This document shows positions 11,131-22,938 of a DNA stretch of 64,000 nt, piece by piece (the first letter of the stretch is position 1; every line of letters begins with the position of its first letter). Under the pieces are notes generated by a model that saw only the letters and a list, made by a program, of their open reading frames with translations, was not told the DNA's origin and searched no databases. The stretch spans positions 124,001-188,000 of the forward strand of contig JADNRY010000105.1 in assembly GCA_015501585.1 (NCBI GenBank), read 5' to 3'. The stretch is from Rhodocollybia butyracea (lineage: Eukaryota; Basidiomycota; Agaricomycetes; Agaricales; Omphalotaceae). Made by a program: the position numbers and the translations under genes.

Positions 11131-12263
11131 ACTGTGCAGTGACTGTTAAAGATCATTCTGGTGTTCTGGAAGAATGTGTGCAGCATTAACCCAAATGGTG
11201 TTGAATAACTAATGAATGTAAAATGTTAAGTAGAAGTATTAATGATAGTGTTCATAGTTGGTTACAGAAGAAAAAAGATTGGGTGTATAGGATTTAGATC
11301 CGGGTCATAACAATCTAGGCGGATCCTTATTGCGACGGGTTGATGTACTATCTTGAATAGAAGCGGCGGAACGTTTCCGACGGGATGATTCGATGATAGT
11401 GTACTCGATCTGGGAATAGCGACAACGTGAAACGTACGAGCGGAATCCGGAAGTGTAATAGAATGAACCATACGAGTAAGCCTAGGAACGGAATGAGTTT
11501 CCGACTCTAAGGGTAGGACCCGCTGGGCGCAAGCGTTTTCGAAGACGAGTTATTGGCGGCGGAAAGTCGAGCGGAAGCTGACTTGATAGAGCGCAATGAA
11601 TCGGAATCGAAGAGAGTATATTGCGGAGTGAAGAAATAGAGTAAAAGAAACTGATAAGTCGGGAAATGAGTCGGTAACTGGGGGGTTGTTTCAATATAGC
11701 AAATCTAGAGTATCAGAGATATCGACGAGTATTTAAGAGTAAGGAGGATATACAGGGTCGTGAAAAGTACGTAGACAATCAGTTAAGGTGAAAGGGAAAG
11801 TACTACAAGGGACGAGCGGGAACGGAAATAATACAAGGGCATACCTCGGAATGGAACAAGGCAAGTGGAGAGACGGAAAGGTAGTGAGTACAACTTGTGG
11901 AAGAGTTAGTAATAGGTAATTATGGCGGCTGTGATTGCGCCATCGAGAAGAAGTCGGGAGCGGAACTAACGGGATAAGTTGGGAGAGCGGAACCGACGGA
12001 ATGAAATGAGAATAGAGCGGGAGTACGGGGCATGACAGACAGTCACTAGCACAGTAGAACGAATATACATGCACATAATTACAGAATAGGAAGGGAATGG
12101 AGTAAGTGTAGTAACAAACAAGTAGATAATAAGTAATAGTAAACAATGGAAGTGAGACAAAATAGACTGTAAGTAAGGAATGATTTAATAGTAGAGGATG
12201 AAGTGATGCAGTATAAACTGGCATATAAGTGAACATTGAAGTAAAGTAATAGTAAATGTAACA

Positions 12264-12463
12264 AGTGGAGCACTAGCTACCGCTAGGGCAGCTAGCACTA
12301 CCACACCAACATGTGCTCATACAAGGCCTCAACTACCATGGCGGCGAAGTTAGGTCTGAAGGTACGCTTGCCCAAGCCAACACTATATTCCAACGTTGGA
12401 GGGATTGTGGGCATGTCAAAGTCCTCTTATGGGGGCGCCCCTTTGAATCTTGAACTCAGGTAG
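12264..12463 (+). pseudogene. KDZ cargo gene B, 3' part
   Basis: The continuation of cargo gene B after the 2.9-kb insertion reads SGALATARAASTTTPTC, then in a shifted frame MAAKLGLKVRLPKPTLYSNV and a Gly-rich end GGAPLNLELR to a TAG at 12461-12463. The one-base frame change between the two pieces is further decay. Confidence 0.5.
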
Positions 12464-12711
12464 AACTGCGAAGCTGTAGTATATAGTGTCAATCTAGTAG
12501 TATTGATTTTTGATACCTTTGAAATACAAACAAATTTATCTAGGTTTGAGCTGCATACAAACGTTCACAAGCATAGTTAGGGTTTAGCAACTTCACTGTT
12601 CCTGTTATCAATAGCATTACTGATACCAATGCGCTGCTTTCCTTGGCAACACTTATAAATGCCCGGGGGGATACCCATTCCAATGCTTAGTCCACTGGCT
12701 TAAACAATAGG
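12464..12711. other. Short gap inside the KDZ element
   Basis: AT-rich DNA between cargo gene B and the next minus-strand fragment. Nothing recognised. Confidence 0.4.
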
Positions 12712-13600
12712 TCAGCCCAAAAGATCCCAGCTTGATGCAACACAAAACACACTTGATTTAGCTCCAGCAATTGTTCTCGAGATGTTCCTCTCGGTTTCTG
12801 TAAGTGATACGCAAGTTAGAATCAAAGATAAGCCATGAGCCATAGATACGCACTTTAGATAATACTTTGCATCGGAGCCTTTCCTGCTGGCATTAGCCTC
12901 AGCTTTTTCCTGCACAGGCATTGAGATCCTTTTCCTAATGCCAGTTTGATTAAAAAAAAGAGGGCCCCCAGTAAATGGAAAGTGGAATTGAACTCTGAAA
13001 TCTGCCGGTGCTCAGACTCTCTGTATTTGCTGTGTCTTCCGGGTGCAATATAAAGAAGGAGGTGGAAAGTAAGGGTATAAGTAAGGAAGTATGATTAGTA
13101 TAAGTATATATGGCTATCAGCAATTAAGGATGGACACAAGTCTGGATCCCGGCAAACCCAGACCTGCCGCACAGGTACCTGGGCCAAAAAAAAGGCGACC
13201 TGTGACCTGACCCGGACCCGTGGGAAACAGGTACCTGGCAATATCTACCCTTATAATGTACATATACAGTACATTAGAAGGTCCAGAAATCCCCAACCTG
13301 TGACCTGACCCGCACCTGTGGGAATGGGTACCTGGATCCGCCGGATCCGGGTCAGGCGGGTATTCCCACGGGTTAAACCTGCGGGTCACCCGTAAAGAGC
13401 CAGACTCGTGTCCATCCTTATCAGCAATAAAGAAAACTTACCAGATTCTATACTTGCAACTAGACCTTGCACCGCTAGTTTTACAATTTGCAGCCTTTTC
13501 CTCTGGTGTAAGTTTGGATTTGGCAATTGCAGAAGCAGTCTGACATTGAGGCATAGATGGCAGAAGAGATTTGTGAAAAAAATTGGGTGGTTTGACAAAA
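12712..13600 (-). pseudogene. Fragments of a small minus-strand cargo gene
   Basis: Two coding-like pieces are separated by a MITE and AT-rich DNA. The right one (about 13430-13545) reads AIAKSKLTPEEKAANCKTSG and ends at a GTAAGT donor. The left one (12712-12921) reads EKAEANASRKGSDAKYYLK, a probable short intron, then TETERNISRTIAGAKSS. Both are rich in Ala, Lys and Glu. I cannot name the protein or prove the pieces belong together. Confidence 0.3.
13125..13420. mobile_element. hAT-type MITE, copy 3 (family 2)
   Basis: A 296-bp element has ends TAAGGATGGACACAAGTCTGG and, inverted, CCAGACTCGTGTCCATCCTTA. It is flanked by a perfect 8-bp duplication TCAGCAAT (13117-13124 and 13421-13428). Non-coding; it shares its G/C-rich internal blocks (for example CCCACGGGTTAAACC) with copy 2. 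Confidence 0.85.
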
Positions 13601-13960
13601 TGTAAGTGCAAGATGGTGAAAGTTAAGATGAAAGAAGGGTGTGATCTTAAGTCATGGTCAAAGCATATTCGTGTGAGACTTTAATGTTTGAGCAATTATC
13701 TGAAATGATTTTTTATTGCAATAATAGTTATTCTACATGGGCTTTACTAGGAGCAAAAACTGTATATACAGCGACAATGAACAATTCCAGAAAATCCTGT
13801 AGTTTATTATGACCAGACTCGTTTATTATTTAGCGTTCAAAGCGCTGCAAGCTTGTTCTACGAGATTGTGACATTTTGTACCTGGCTTTCCAATATGTTC
13901 AAATGCTTGGCTTACAGATGGATGATCATCCTGTAATGCTATACATAGGCTGTAGGTAGA

Positions 13961-14545
13961 AATTACACACTAATCATCATATTTCAAAAGGTCTAACCCT
14001 GCCTCCCACATATTCTTGCGATGCTCAAGCCAAGTTTGAAGTTGCTAAGGGCTTGCGGATTCCCGGAACTACTTATCAGAAAGAAAGCCGTTATGGTAAT
14101 AGTGAACTAATCCTGCAGGAAGAAAGAACACCATAGAGTGGTGACGCTCATGAGGCACAATAGAGGAATTGGTGTGAGGCACAGCTGCAGAAGAGACATA
14201 GATAGCAGACCCTGGTGGAAACTCAGCAACTATGCTGAGGTCCCAAGCTATGAAGTGGCCTCCAGACTTATGGTCAAACTTTCCACCAGAGAAGATGGCG
14301 CACATTGAAAAGAGCCAGTTCCAGAAGTTGCTATGGTAGAGGGTGCCGCTTTTATGCATATTAAAGTGACTTGAAGCAGGATAGCAGCTATGAGGAAAGC
14401 TACATTTGATTTCTGGATTGCTGGCCTTGACTATCTTTCCATCAAGGCTAGTGTAAATGGCATGGAGTTTCGGAAAGAGTGCAAGTAAGCCCTCTGAGAA
14501 AATAAGTGAGCAAGTAAACTATTGAGTAAGTAAGAACTCCACCAC
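13961..14545 (-). pseudogene. TET/JBP-type 2OG-Fe(II) dioxygenase, catalytic part, decayed
   Basis: The minus-strand C-terminal half reads EGLLALFPKLHAIYTSLDGK, then YHSNFWNWLFSMCAIFSGGK, FDHKSGGHFIAWDLSIVAEF, PPGSAIYVSSAAVPHTNSS and ERHHSMVFFLPAGL. This is the double-stranded beta-helix pattern of the TET/JBP oxygenases tied to fungal KDZ transposons. The first iron-binding motif, normally HxD, reads HSN (codons at 14327-14335). A distal His (VPHTNSS) is present. After GFLSDK a TAG, SASP, another TAG, then QLQTWLEHRKNMWEAGLDLL match the usual C-terminus, so two nonsense codons have formed. Active relatives oxidise methylated bases in DNA; this copy cannot be functional. Confidence 0.75.
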
Positions 14546-14779
14546 ATTCTGTGAAGCCTTTATAAAGGACACTGATAACCCTCAGGGGAGCCTTTACAAA
14601 GGCCAGTGATAAGGCTTCAACCTCTCTATTTGGGTGTTGCCGGCTCTCTGTGGCTCAGGCGGCAGCCCGGCAAGGTTGATAGATTAGATTGCTACCATAT
14701 AGGGAAAAGAAAAAAAATGATATGGGCTAGATAGGCGCCTAAAATCGAGGAAAAATCGTAAAAAATGCCGAAAATATTC
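14546..14779 (+). repeat. Left TIR of the 8.6-kb element
   Basis: Matches 22939-23171 inverted. It contains two CCTTTATAAAGG/CCTTTACAAAGG mini-palindromes near the outer end and the block GCCGGCTCTCTGTGGCTCAG. Confidence 0.85.
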
Positions 14780-14893
14780 TAGGTGGCATGCGGGGGGCGC
14801 ATGAGCAGGGGCGTGGGAAACAACTTGGGAAGATGATTTTGGCTAGGTAGGTGACTAAAATCGCGAAGAAAATCGTAAAAAATGCGGAATATA

Positions 14894-15974
14894 TTCTAGG
14901 TGGCATGCGAGGGGCGGGGCGCATGAGTGGGAACGTGGGAATCCATGTGTAAATGCACCTGTAAATCGAAAAAATACCGCAAAAATACAGGAAAAATCGC
15001 GGAAAAATCACGAAAAAATGCTCAAAAAGTCCGAGGGTATGCATACAGTATGGGGGCACCGAAGCACCAGCAGAAGCGTGGGAAACCATGTGTAAATGCA
15101 CCTGTAAATCGATAAAATACCGCAAAAATACAGCAAAAATGCCGGAAAATTGACGGAAAAATGCTCAAAAAGTCCGAGGGTGTGGATATAGTATAGGGGC
15201 ATCGGCGCACCAGCAGGAGATGGAAAAACGCGTGTAAATGCTCCTGTAAATCGAAAAAATACCACAAAAATACAGGAAAAAATGCCGGAAAAATCAGGAA
15301 AAGTTCCGAAAAAGGAGATACACTATAGGGGCATCTAACGACGTCATATGGTATTTTTAGGGCATCACTGGGTGGCTATATTCAATAAAAATGCGAAAAA
15401 ATGCGAAATATAGCCTGTAAAATGCTCAATCACATATGTATGCTGCTCCCCAACTGGTAGTAATGTATACTAAGCATATGCGATTCCATTCCAGGTCATT
15501 TGGGCTCATTACAGATGCATATATTCATGATCCTCGAAAAAATACTGTATAAATGCACCATTAATCCAGATGTGGGAACTGGCATGCAGGATATGGATAA
15601 AAATTGGTGGAAAGCTGTATCTTAAATCGAAGATCCCACCATTAAAATCCCACAGTGAATATAGCAATGTGTGGTCCATGAATCCCACCACAATTTCGAA
15701 GAATTTGGCCTTAAGAGGGATCTGGAGGCCCCAGTTGTTGCACTTATGGCCTGGGATTTCGGCAGTCATACCTCCTATTGTACTCCTATATATGCCAACA
15801 CTCACTCCTTGAACATTCTAACATTTATTTTTGACCTTACCTACATAATTTCGAAAAAATTGCCCTTGGAAGGGAGTTAGATGATTCAGTGGATGTGCTC
15901 AGGTCATCAAATTTGGTCAGTAGCACTTCCTATGGGACTCTCACATATTCCAATACTTCCCCTTGTGTATTCTT
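14894..15974 (+). repeat. Left arm of giant palindrome
   Basis: An arm of about 1.08 kb, nearly identical to the reverse complement of 16054-17111, with a 79-bp spacer at 15975-16053. The outer third holds three degenerate tandem units of about 115-120 bp (each with CCTGTAAATCGAAAAAATAC). It has one extra segment of about 25 bp (near 15776) absent from the other arm. Frames on either strand here are by-products of the repeat. Confidence 0.9.
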
Positions 15975-16053
15975 CATTGGCTCAAAATTCCATGTTTAAT
16001 CCCCAAAAATGCGAATTTTAAGGGAAAACATGCAAAGATCAATAGGTACATGT

Positions 16054-17111
16054 AAGAATACACAAGGGGAAGTATTGGAATATGTGAGAGTCCCATAGGA
16101 AGTGCTACTGACCAAATTTGATGACCTGAGCACATCCACTGAATCATCTAACTCCCTTCCAAGGGCAATTTTTTCGAAATTATGTAGGTAAGGTCAAAAA
16201 TAAATGTTGGAATGTTCAAGGAGTTAGGAGGTATGACTGCCGAAATCCCAGGCCATAAGTCCAACAACTGGGGCCTCCAGATCCCCCTTAAGGCCAAATT
16301 CTTCGAAATTGTGGTGGGATTCATGGACCACACATTGCTATATTCACTGTGGGATTTTAATGGTGGGATCTTCGATTTAAGATACAGCTTTCCACCAATT
16401 TTTATCCATATCCTGCATGCCAGTTCCCACATCTGGATTAATGGTGCATTTATACAGTATTTTTTCGAGGATCATGAATATATGCATCTGTAATGAGCCC
16501 AAATGACCTGGAATGGAATCGCATATGCTTAGTATACATTACTACCGGTTGGGGAGCAGCATACATATGTGATTGAGCATTTTACAGGCTATATTTCGCA
16601 TTTTTTCGCATTTTTATTGAATATAGCCACCCAGTGATGCCCTAAAAATACCATATGACGTCGTTAGATGCCCCTATAGTGTATCTCCTTTTTCGGAACT
16701 TTTCCTGATTTTTCCGGCATTTTTTCCTGTATTTTTGTGGTATTTTTTCGATTTACAGGAGCATTTACACGCGTTTTTCCATCTCCTGCTGGTGCGCCGA
16801 TGCCCCTATACTATATCCACACCCTCGGACTTTTTGAGCATTTTTCCGTCAATTTTCCGGCATTTTTGCTGTATTTTTGCGGTATTTTATCGATTTACAG
16901 GTGCATTTACACATGGTTTCCCACGCTTCTGCTGGTGCTTCGGTGCCCCCATACTGTATGCATACCCTCGGACTTTTTGAGCATTTTTTCGTGATTTTTC
17001 CGCGATTTTTCCTGTATTTTTGCGGTATTTTTTCGATTTACAGGTGCATTTACACATGGATTCCCACGCCCTGCTCAGCTGCCCCGCCCCCCGCAAGCCA
17101 CCTAGAATATT
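16054..17111 (-). repeat. Right arm of giant palindrome
   Basis: Inverted copy of 14894-15974. Sequence identity is near complete in the inner 900 bp and drops toward the outer end (GCCCCGCCCCCCGCAAGCC against GCCCCGCCCCTCGCATGCC). Confidence 0.9.
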
Positions 17112-17302
17112 TGGTTCATGTGCAGTGCCCGTGGAGGCTTATGTCTGGCTATGCCTGGTTTAGTAAAGTCAAAGCATATGCCGGCCTCATGTGACATCCC
17201 GTTATCAATTGATTAGATTACTATTCACGCTGTTCAATTTCAACGCGTCGCGTCGTTGTTGCTTCTACCTTGCTCTTCTCCTGCTCTAGTAGCTACTACA
17301 AT

Positions 17303-20300
17303 ATGTCTGTCAACTCTTCAATAACAAAAAATCCTAATAATCCGCGCCAGCATGGTGGCAAACATGCAAATTCTGGACGAAAAAGCAAACAGCCTGCTTC
17401 ACACACACCCACACCTCAGCCTACCTCTCAGCCACAAAGAGTCATCACTAACTCTGCACAAAACACAATTAGGAGAGCACCTGAAGCTAGCTTCAGCATC
17501 CAGGTACCAACTTTCTTCACATCACATGTACAGGCAAATTCAAGTTCAAACCGTGAGTTTGGAGATTCATATCTTTCATCAATGATAGGGTTTATGTTAT
17601 CTCTCAGAACCACCTCTCGAAACATCTCAAAGTGAAGAAAATCCTTGATTTACTATAGATATACTCATCTGTATTATCAGACATTCCACACATCCAAAAC
17701 GACTCACAAACACTTGGTAATGATGGATACAAACATCTTTCCGAGGGAATCAATACAGTGATGGAAAACGATGAGAATGCTGGTGTCCGTGTTGAACAAG
17801 GCCATGTGATTGATGAAAGTATATCGGATGAGAACAACAATGACTCAGTGGAGGAGAACGCAGCTGCGGCTATTGCTGAAACTGAAAACTCCGAAGTTGT
17901 AGAACATTCTGTGAACCACCAATGGCTACTTGATTATTGGAACACACTTCAAAGGGAGATACACCAATATAGCATGCCAAACTGTTACAGACAAAATCAA
18001 TCTATTGTGTATCCTCCACACCCTGTTTTTGCACTTCATAATGCTAGTCAAGCTGTATTCTCCCCGGATCCTCTCTGTCTTCGACCAATATTTGTCTGGC
18101 TCCCGATGTTTTTACCTGGGCACCCGGATCACTACAAATGTGAATGCGGCGGAAAACTGAGCATGAATGGTTTGTCTTTGCAATGATACATCTATATTTA
18201 TAGAAGTTTCTAATGCTTGTACAGGATACAATGACAATCCTATTGCAAGGCATGTTCGAACCTCAATAGGAACCAATTATTTCCTCTTCACAAACCGATT
18301 CATCTGTGATTCCTGCTGCATCAATAATAGGGGATGTGGCACCAGTTACCAAGGAAGTGACCCTCATATTCTTGCCCAGCTACCTAGATGGGTTCAAGAA
18401 GCATTTCCAGGTAAGATATTTGTTTCAATGTGAATTTCTGTTGCTTATATAGGATTTTTTTTAGCATACCTTACAACATGAAGCGCAGTAGACAAATCTG
18501 TAGTTGACTTGATGAAGCCATGCTTTGCAGGCCGCTTTGGCCCTGAGCCATTTTCGAAGATGCTTTCCGAGCTGCAAACCCTTCAACATAGCCGCCGGGA
18601 ACTTATGTATCTATCAGCTGCAGCAAACTATGGACTTTCGGGCATTGACCAAGTACCTCCATTTCCATCATTTTCTGATCCTATGAAGTATGCTGGAAGT
18701 GCACCATCAGTCTACTATATCAAATGTATCTGGACTGATTATTACGCAGCTGTCAAGATTTTCTGTGACCGAGTCCAAGCATCTTTGTCTGGATTCAAAC
18801 TTGCAGGTGATCATACTTTTCGGGTAAGATTACCAACTTGCTCTATAACTGGTATATCCTGATAATCTAATAGATAATGAAATCCATGGCTCGTCTGAAG
18901 TCTGAGCTGATATTTGGTGCACTTTTCTCACTGGTAAATGAATGGGAAGAAATTTGTGCGCAAGCTATGACCTTGACGAAGGGTTTCTCCATCCTTCCCG
19001 AGATGTTCAAGCAAGTCAGTACTGGTCTAGTGGAACACAGTCAGCAGTCAACTCATCTTTATTACTGTGATAATCCTCCTGGTATGTACAAAATTGTTTC
19101 TGAGATAATAACATGCTAAATATCAAGCTCAGCTGAGCGGGAATTTCATGAACGTGTCACTGAGTCTTTGAAAGACCAGGTCAAGCACATTCCTAGTCAC
19201 CCATGGAAAGACTTTCCAGTTTTCCAATGCTCTGAGTCAACTCCTGTTGAATTTTTTGATAGCTCAATGCTCATTGATAATGCTTGTGATGATTGAGTGC
19301 GCCAGTGCACTTCCCAGTTCCGAAGCCTTTGTTATAGGCATATCTATCACTCCAGGGTCAGACAAGATTCCATTTTGTACAGTTCGGCTGCGGACATCTA
19401 TGAAGATTCTTATATTCAAGGTAATCTTATATCTACTATGATGTGTTGCTCTTAACCATACTTTACAGGTCTCTCAACCCTCATCTATTACTATTCCAGC
19501 TTGTCTCCCAGCAGTCCTTACTTCATCATGCATCATCAAAGTAGGCCATGACATGGCTAAAATCATGGATGTAATTTCATTGACATTCTCGATACCAAGC
19601 CTAACTTGTGCCGAAAGTCCTCACCTTGATCTCGGACGGCTTGCAAAAGTCAAAGGTGTAGCTTCTGATGCTTTTCTCCCTCTTTCATCACTCGCACCTG
19701 AAGTATTAAAGAAAAAGCTTCCAAACACCATCTATACATTATCTCTCATGACACCAGTGGATATTCTGGCAACTGAAATTGACTGCATTTGGAAAATCTA
19801 TATCTCGCTAGTTCAATGCAATTCTGTTGGCCTACCACTCCAGCCTGGCACTGCACAAGCAGGTCAACTTGTCACACTTGTGGCATCACGTAAAGAAGTT
19901 GCAGAAGGTATCATTCTAGACCACCCAGGTACCATTGATGTTTTTATGGATGAGAACGGCACTCAAAAGCAACTCAAAATCACTCCCGCATACTACCTTA
20001 TTCATATCCAAAAGGTTCTTGTTCCCGGATCCATTGTCCCAAAGAACTCACAAAGTTTGCATTGGATTTTCAATCATGGAGGTAAGGCTGTAGTTCAGAC
20101 ACGTACTCTACAAACTCGAAATGCCACTCTGCCAATTCCTCTGGATCCTTCCTCAACCTTGATGCTTGTAATTCCAGCTCCCCCTCCATCTCTTCACACC
20201 AACTCAGATACAGTTGTCCCATCCACTGAACTCCTTCAGGAGATGTTGGAAAAAAGTGATTCTGATGGATATAACACTGCAGACTTGGATGACAATGTAT

Positions 20301-22175
20301 GTCAAATTAATTTTTTAATACTCACTTGATGCATTTCTTTCTTGAATGTCTAGAGCACAGAAGACAGCCTGGAAGATGGTGACAATGGCAAATGCACTCC
20401 AGAAGAAGATTTGTTCATTCAAAGAAGGCCTGGCTCAACCGTCATGCTCGACGATACACTCCTGAACCTGGAAAACTTGAGCCAGCTCTGAAACAGCTCT
20501 TCAATAGCTTCAAAAACATTATCTGTAGTACCAACCGGAAGAAAGGACAGGGCCAATTTTTCTCAAAGGAATTGCTACAGATCACCACATCTCTACTAGA
20601 CAGTGTCCATTGTGGATTTCTCTCAGATCCTCCAGGTATCCCACTTTATTATATCATTGGTTCAGATCATGACAATCTTCCGCTCTATCAGACAATTCGT
20701 GGGACAAACTCTATTGAAGGAGGTGTTCATATGGTCATTCATCATACTTTTGGATCTTTAAGAGCATCACCCGAGCTTACTGTGTCTTTACTCGGTAATT
20801 GGACTCTCCGGCAAAATCAATGGGTATGTTATTCCACAAATATAGCCGGATAACCATTGACTGTGAGCTAGGTTGGCTACTTTAATCGTACTTGGAAAAA
20901 GTGGACTAGCCATTTTGATATATGGGTAAACGATGATATTACTGAGCTAGCAGTGGGTTTGAATGTGCCTCCATCATTTTGTCTTCCACAAATGCTTGCA
21001 ACAAGGATTGCTACCTCGGAATCTTGTGGAATTATACCCCTTCCTCCTACGCTAGCCATGGAATACAACATCTTGACACTTCCAAAACATTGCATTGAAG
21101 GACTTCCCCATCACCGTGACAATCCAGCTCATCTTATCACTCATATCTCAACAAAGACAAATAGCTCATATCATTACCTCCAGTTGATGATGCAAACCAT
21201 TTATCCAGTGATTCCTGTTCACACACAAGCAGAATACCGGGAGTTTAAACACCTAGTGGGGCTCAAGATGTTTCAAACACAGAAGGCTTGACGTGGGGAA
21301 GTTTCTATCAATCAAGCATGGAAGGGTGTTGATTTCATAGCACTTGCCCGGTTCTGGAATGCTCAGGTCAATGCTCAAAGTGCTGCAGTGACAGACTCCA
21401 ATCAGCGACTTTATTACAAGCTCCCAGAGCTGCTTCTCCGCCATCATAAAAAGTCACTTGCATGGCAGTCATTTCAAGCAACCATGATGACAGAGTCAAA
21501 TGCAACTATGGTCAAGGATCACATGGACTATCTTTGAGATCCTGGACACTTGGCACATGTATTACCTGCTTTACCACTCCCAGATTCTCGTACACAACCT
21601 GATCCTACTGCAAATGGTGAGTTGTCAAACTATATATATATTTCGGAGCACGGCTTATAAGCTAAAGGTATTCTGGGATTCAATCTCACCTCCTTCAACC
21701 CCATGGCTGTTGTACACTGCACCGCTGACAGCCAACTCTATGTCTCTGATGCATCCTTTGTCAGTGCTGAAGGTTTACCAACTACCAACTACTCGAGAAC
21801 CTTCACCACAGCCACAGCCACAGGTGCAAAGTGGCAAAGCTGTAGTAAGGACTCACGAGTCTGCTGAGATACAAGCAGCAGCAGTTCCTTCTGAACAGAG
21901 CCAGGCAACAGTGGATCTGATGTCCCATCACCAGGCAACACTATCATTCAAAAGCTCACTCAACAAAACTGAGCACCAGATAAAAAAGCAGTGAATTGGA
22001 AATCCACCGCAAACAAGACAGGCTACAAAGCAATGTGCTGTCTGTGTACATTTCCACTGTCCATGAGCTTCAGTCTGTGATGGCTCTGGCATGCGGAATC
22101 TCTGCTACCAGGGTCCTTGTAATCATCCAGATATTGGGAAGCAACGTGTTTGTTCAAAAAAGGGAGGTGATACAT
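17303..22175 (+). pseudogene. DUF6729-like plus 3'-5' exonuclease protein, decayed
   Basis: A plus-strand gene with several short introns. N-terminal polar tail from ATG 17303; then a Cys-containing domain (KCECGGKLSMNG, FICDSCCINNRGCG, HILAQLPRWVQEAFPG, RFGPEPFSKMLSELQTLQHS) that I recall as DUF6729. A DEDD-type exonuclease segment follows (IKVGHDMAKIMDVISLTF, HLDLGRLAKVKGVASDA, VLKKKLP). Then a domain with RGTNSIEGGVHMVIHHTFGS, HFDIWVNDDITELAVGLNVP and DSNQRLYYKLPELLLRHHKK, and a Cys-rich tail (QCAVCVHFHC, CYQGPCNHPD). In-frame stops, mostly TGA, occur near 19295, 21290, 21536 and 22057, and frames shift near 20390-20460. It is the only gene of the 8.6-kb element, which suggests a role in its replication or transposition (inference). 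Confidence 0.7.
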
Positions 22176-22938
22176 TGGGAAATGTGGTTTGAGTTATACA
22201 AACTGTACGATACATGATATTGCAGATAAAAGCTTGTAAAATTGGAGTATCATTGGCAATTGTGAATGGAAAGAGGACAAAGTACCTGAAATATAGTTAG
22301 CATGAACAATCTTGAGTTAAACATCTGGATAACGTACCATAGGCAACAGCCTCCATTCTGAAATGTCCTCCCTCTTCCTTCTTTTCATCACTATCTCTTC
22401 TTTCTTGAATTCATCTCTTGATTTATCCCCCAAGGTCTGCAGATGCAGCGAAGCACAAGAAGCAAAAATGAAGCTGGAATAAGTGTTAGTATAGCCTAAA
22501 ATAAGTCTCACCTATGGCACATAGTACTTCTAGAGAGACATGACAATGAACAACAACTTTACAGAGCAATAATCAACGAATCAATGGTACTATGAGTGAT
22601 GTGGCAAACGAGCGCCCAGTGGCGCTCAATCCTAAAAAGTCATATTAGTAAACTCTCCTGTGTCAGCTTGAAAACCATTGGCTGGTGCTTATGCCCAATG
22701 GGGCTGTCGCTTTTCTGGGCATAAACCAGCATCAGAATTGAGAGTGTTCCGTTTGCCATAGCCAGGTCAGCATCAAAATGTTCTAATGCGCTCCAGGGTA
22801 CATTTGGAGCCAAAACTGCTGATATTTAGGTTAGATATTGTATAAAATGAATGTCTTCTTCCTACCCTTCTTTTTTCCCTTCCTTAAACTTGAAAAACTT
22901 GAAAACTACAGAATCTCCACAGACATAAACCATGAGCC
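22176..22938. other. Right subterminal region of the 8.6-kb element
   Basis: No certain gene. A minus-strand piece at 22317-22480 (SRDEFKKEEIVMKRRKRED) may be an exon remnant. Short hairpins occur (GAGCGCCCAGTGGCGCTC near 22610; a TGCCCA/TGGGCA inverted pair near 22690-22720). Confidence 0.4.

Larger units (their letters stand above)
9335..12263. mobile_element. 2.9-kb unclassified insertion element with hairpin arrays
   Basis: The DNA between TCGTAATCAC (9335) and ATGTAACA (12263) interrupts cargo gene B and is flanked by AGTG on both sides (9331-9334 and 12264-12267). Removing it with one AGTG restores the frame (LALVALAG then SGALATARAAS). It has no convincing gene; long frames on the minus strand (11733-12236) are low-complexity. 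It carries two arrays of inverted-repeat units (10337-10700 and 10825-11130). It could be a very long solo LTR (TG..CA ends are one register away) or another non-autonomous element. Confidence 0.6.

Noticed and set aside
11733..12236. 167-codon minus-strand frame with hydrophobic product
   Set aside because: The composition follows the purine-rich bias of the plus strand; no domain, overlapping alternative frames, and it lies inside a non-coding insertion element.
9335..12263. Full LTR retrotransposon
   Set aside because: I found no pair of direct long terminal repeats and no gag or pol domains; called only an unclassified insertion.
14739..17194. Repeated 80-130-codon frames rich in Phe, Cys and His on both strands
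   Set aside because: They arise from the A/T-rich tandem units of the palindrome arms and appear identically on both arms; not genes.
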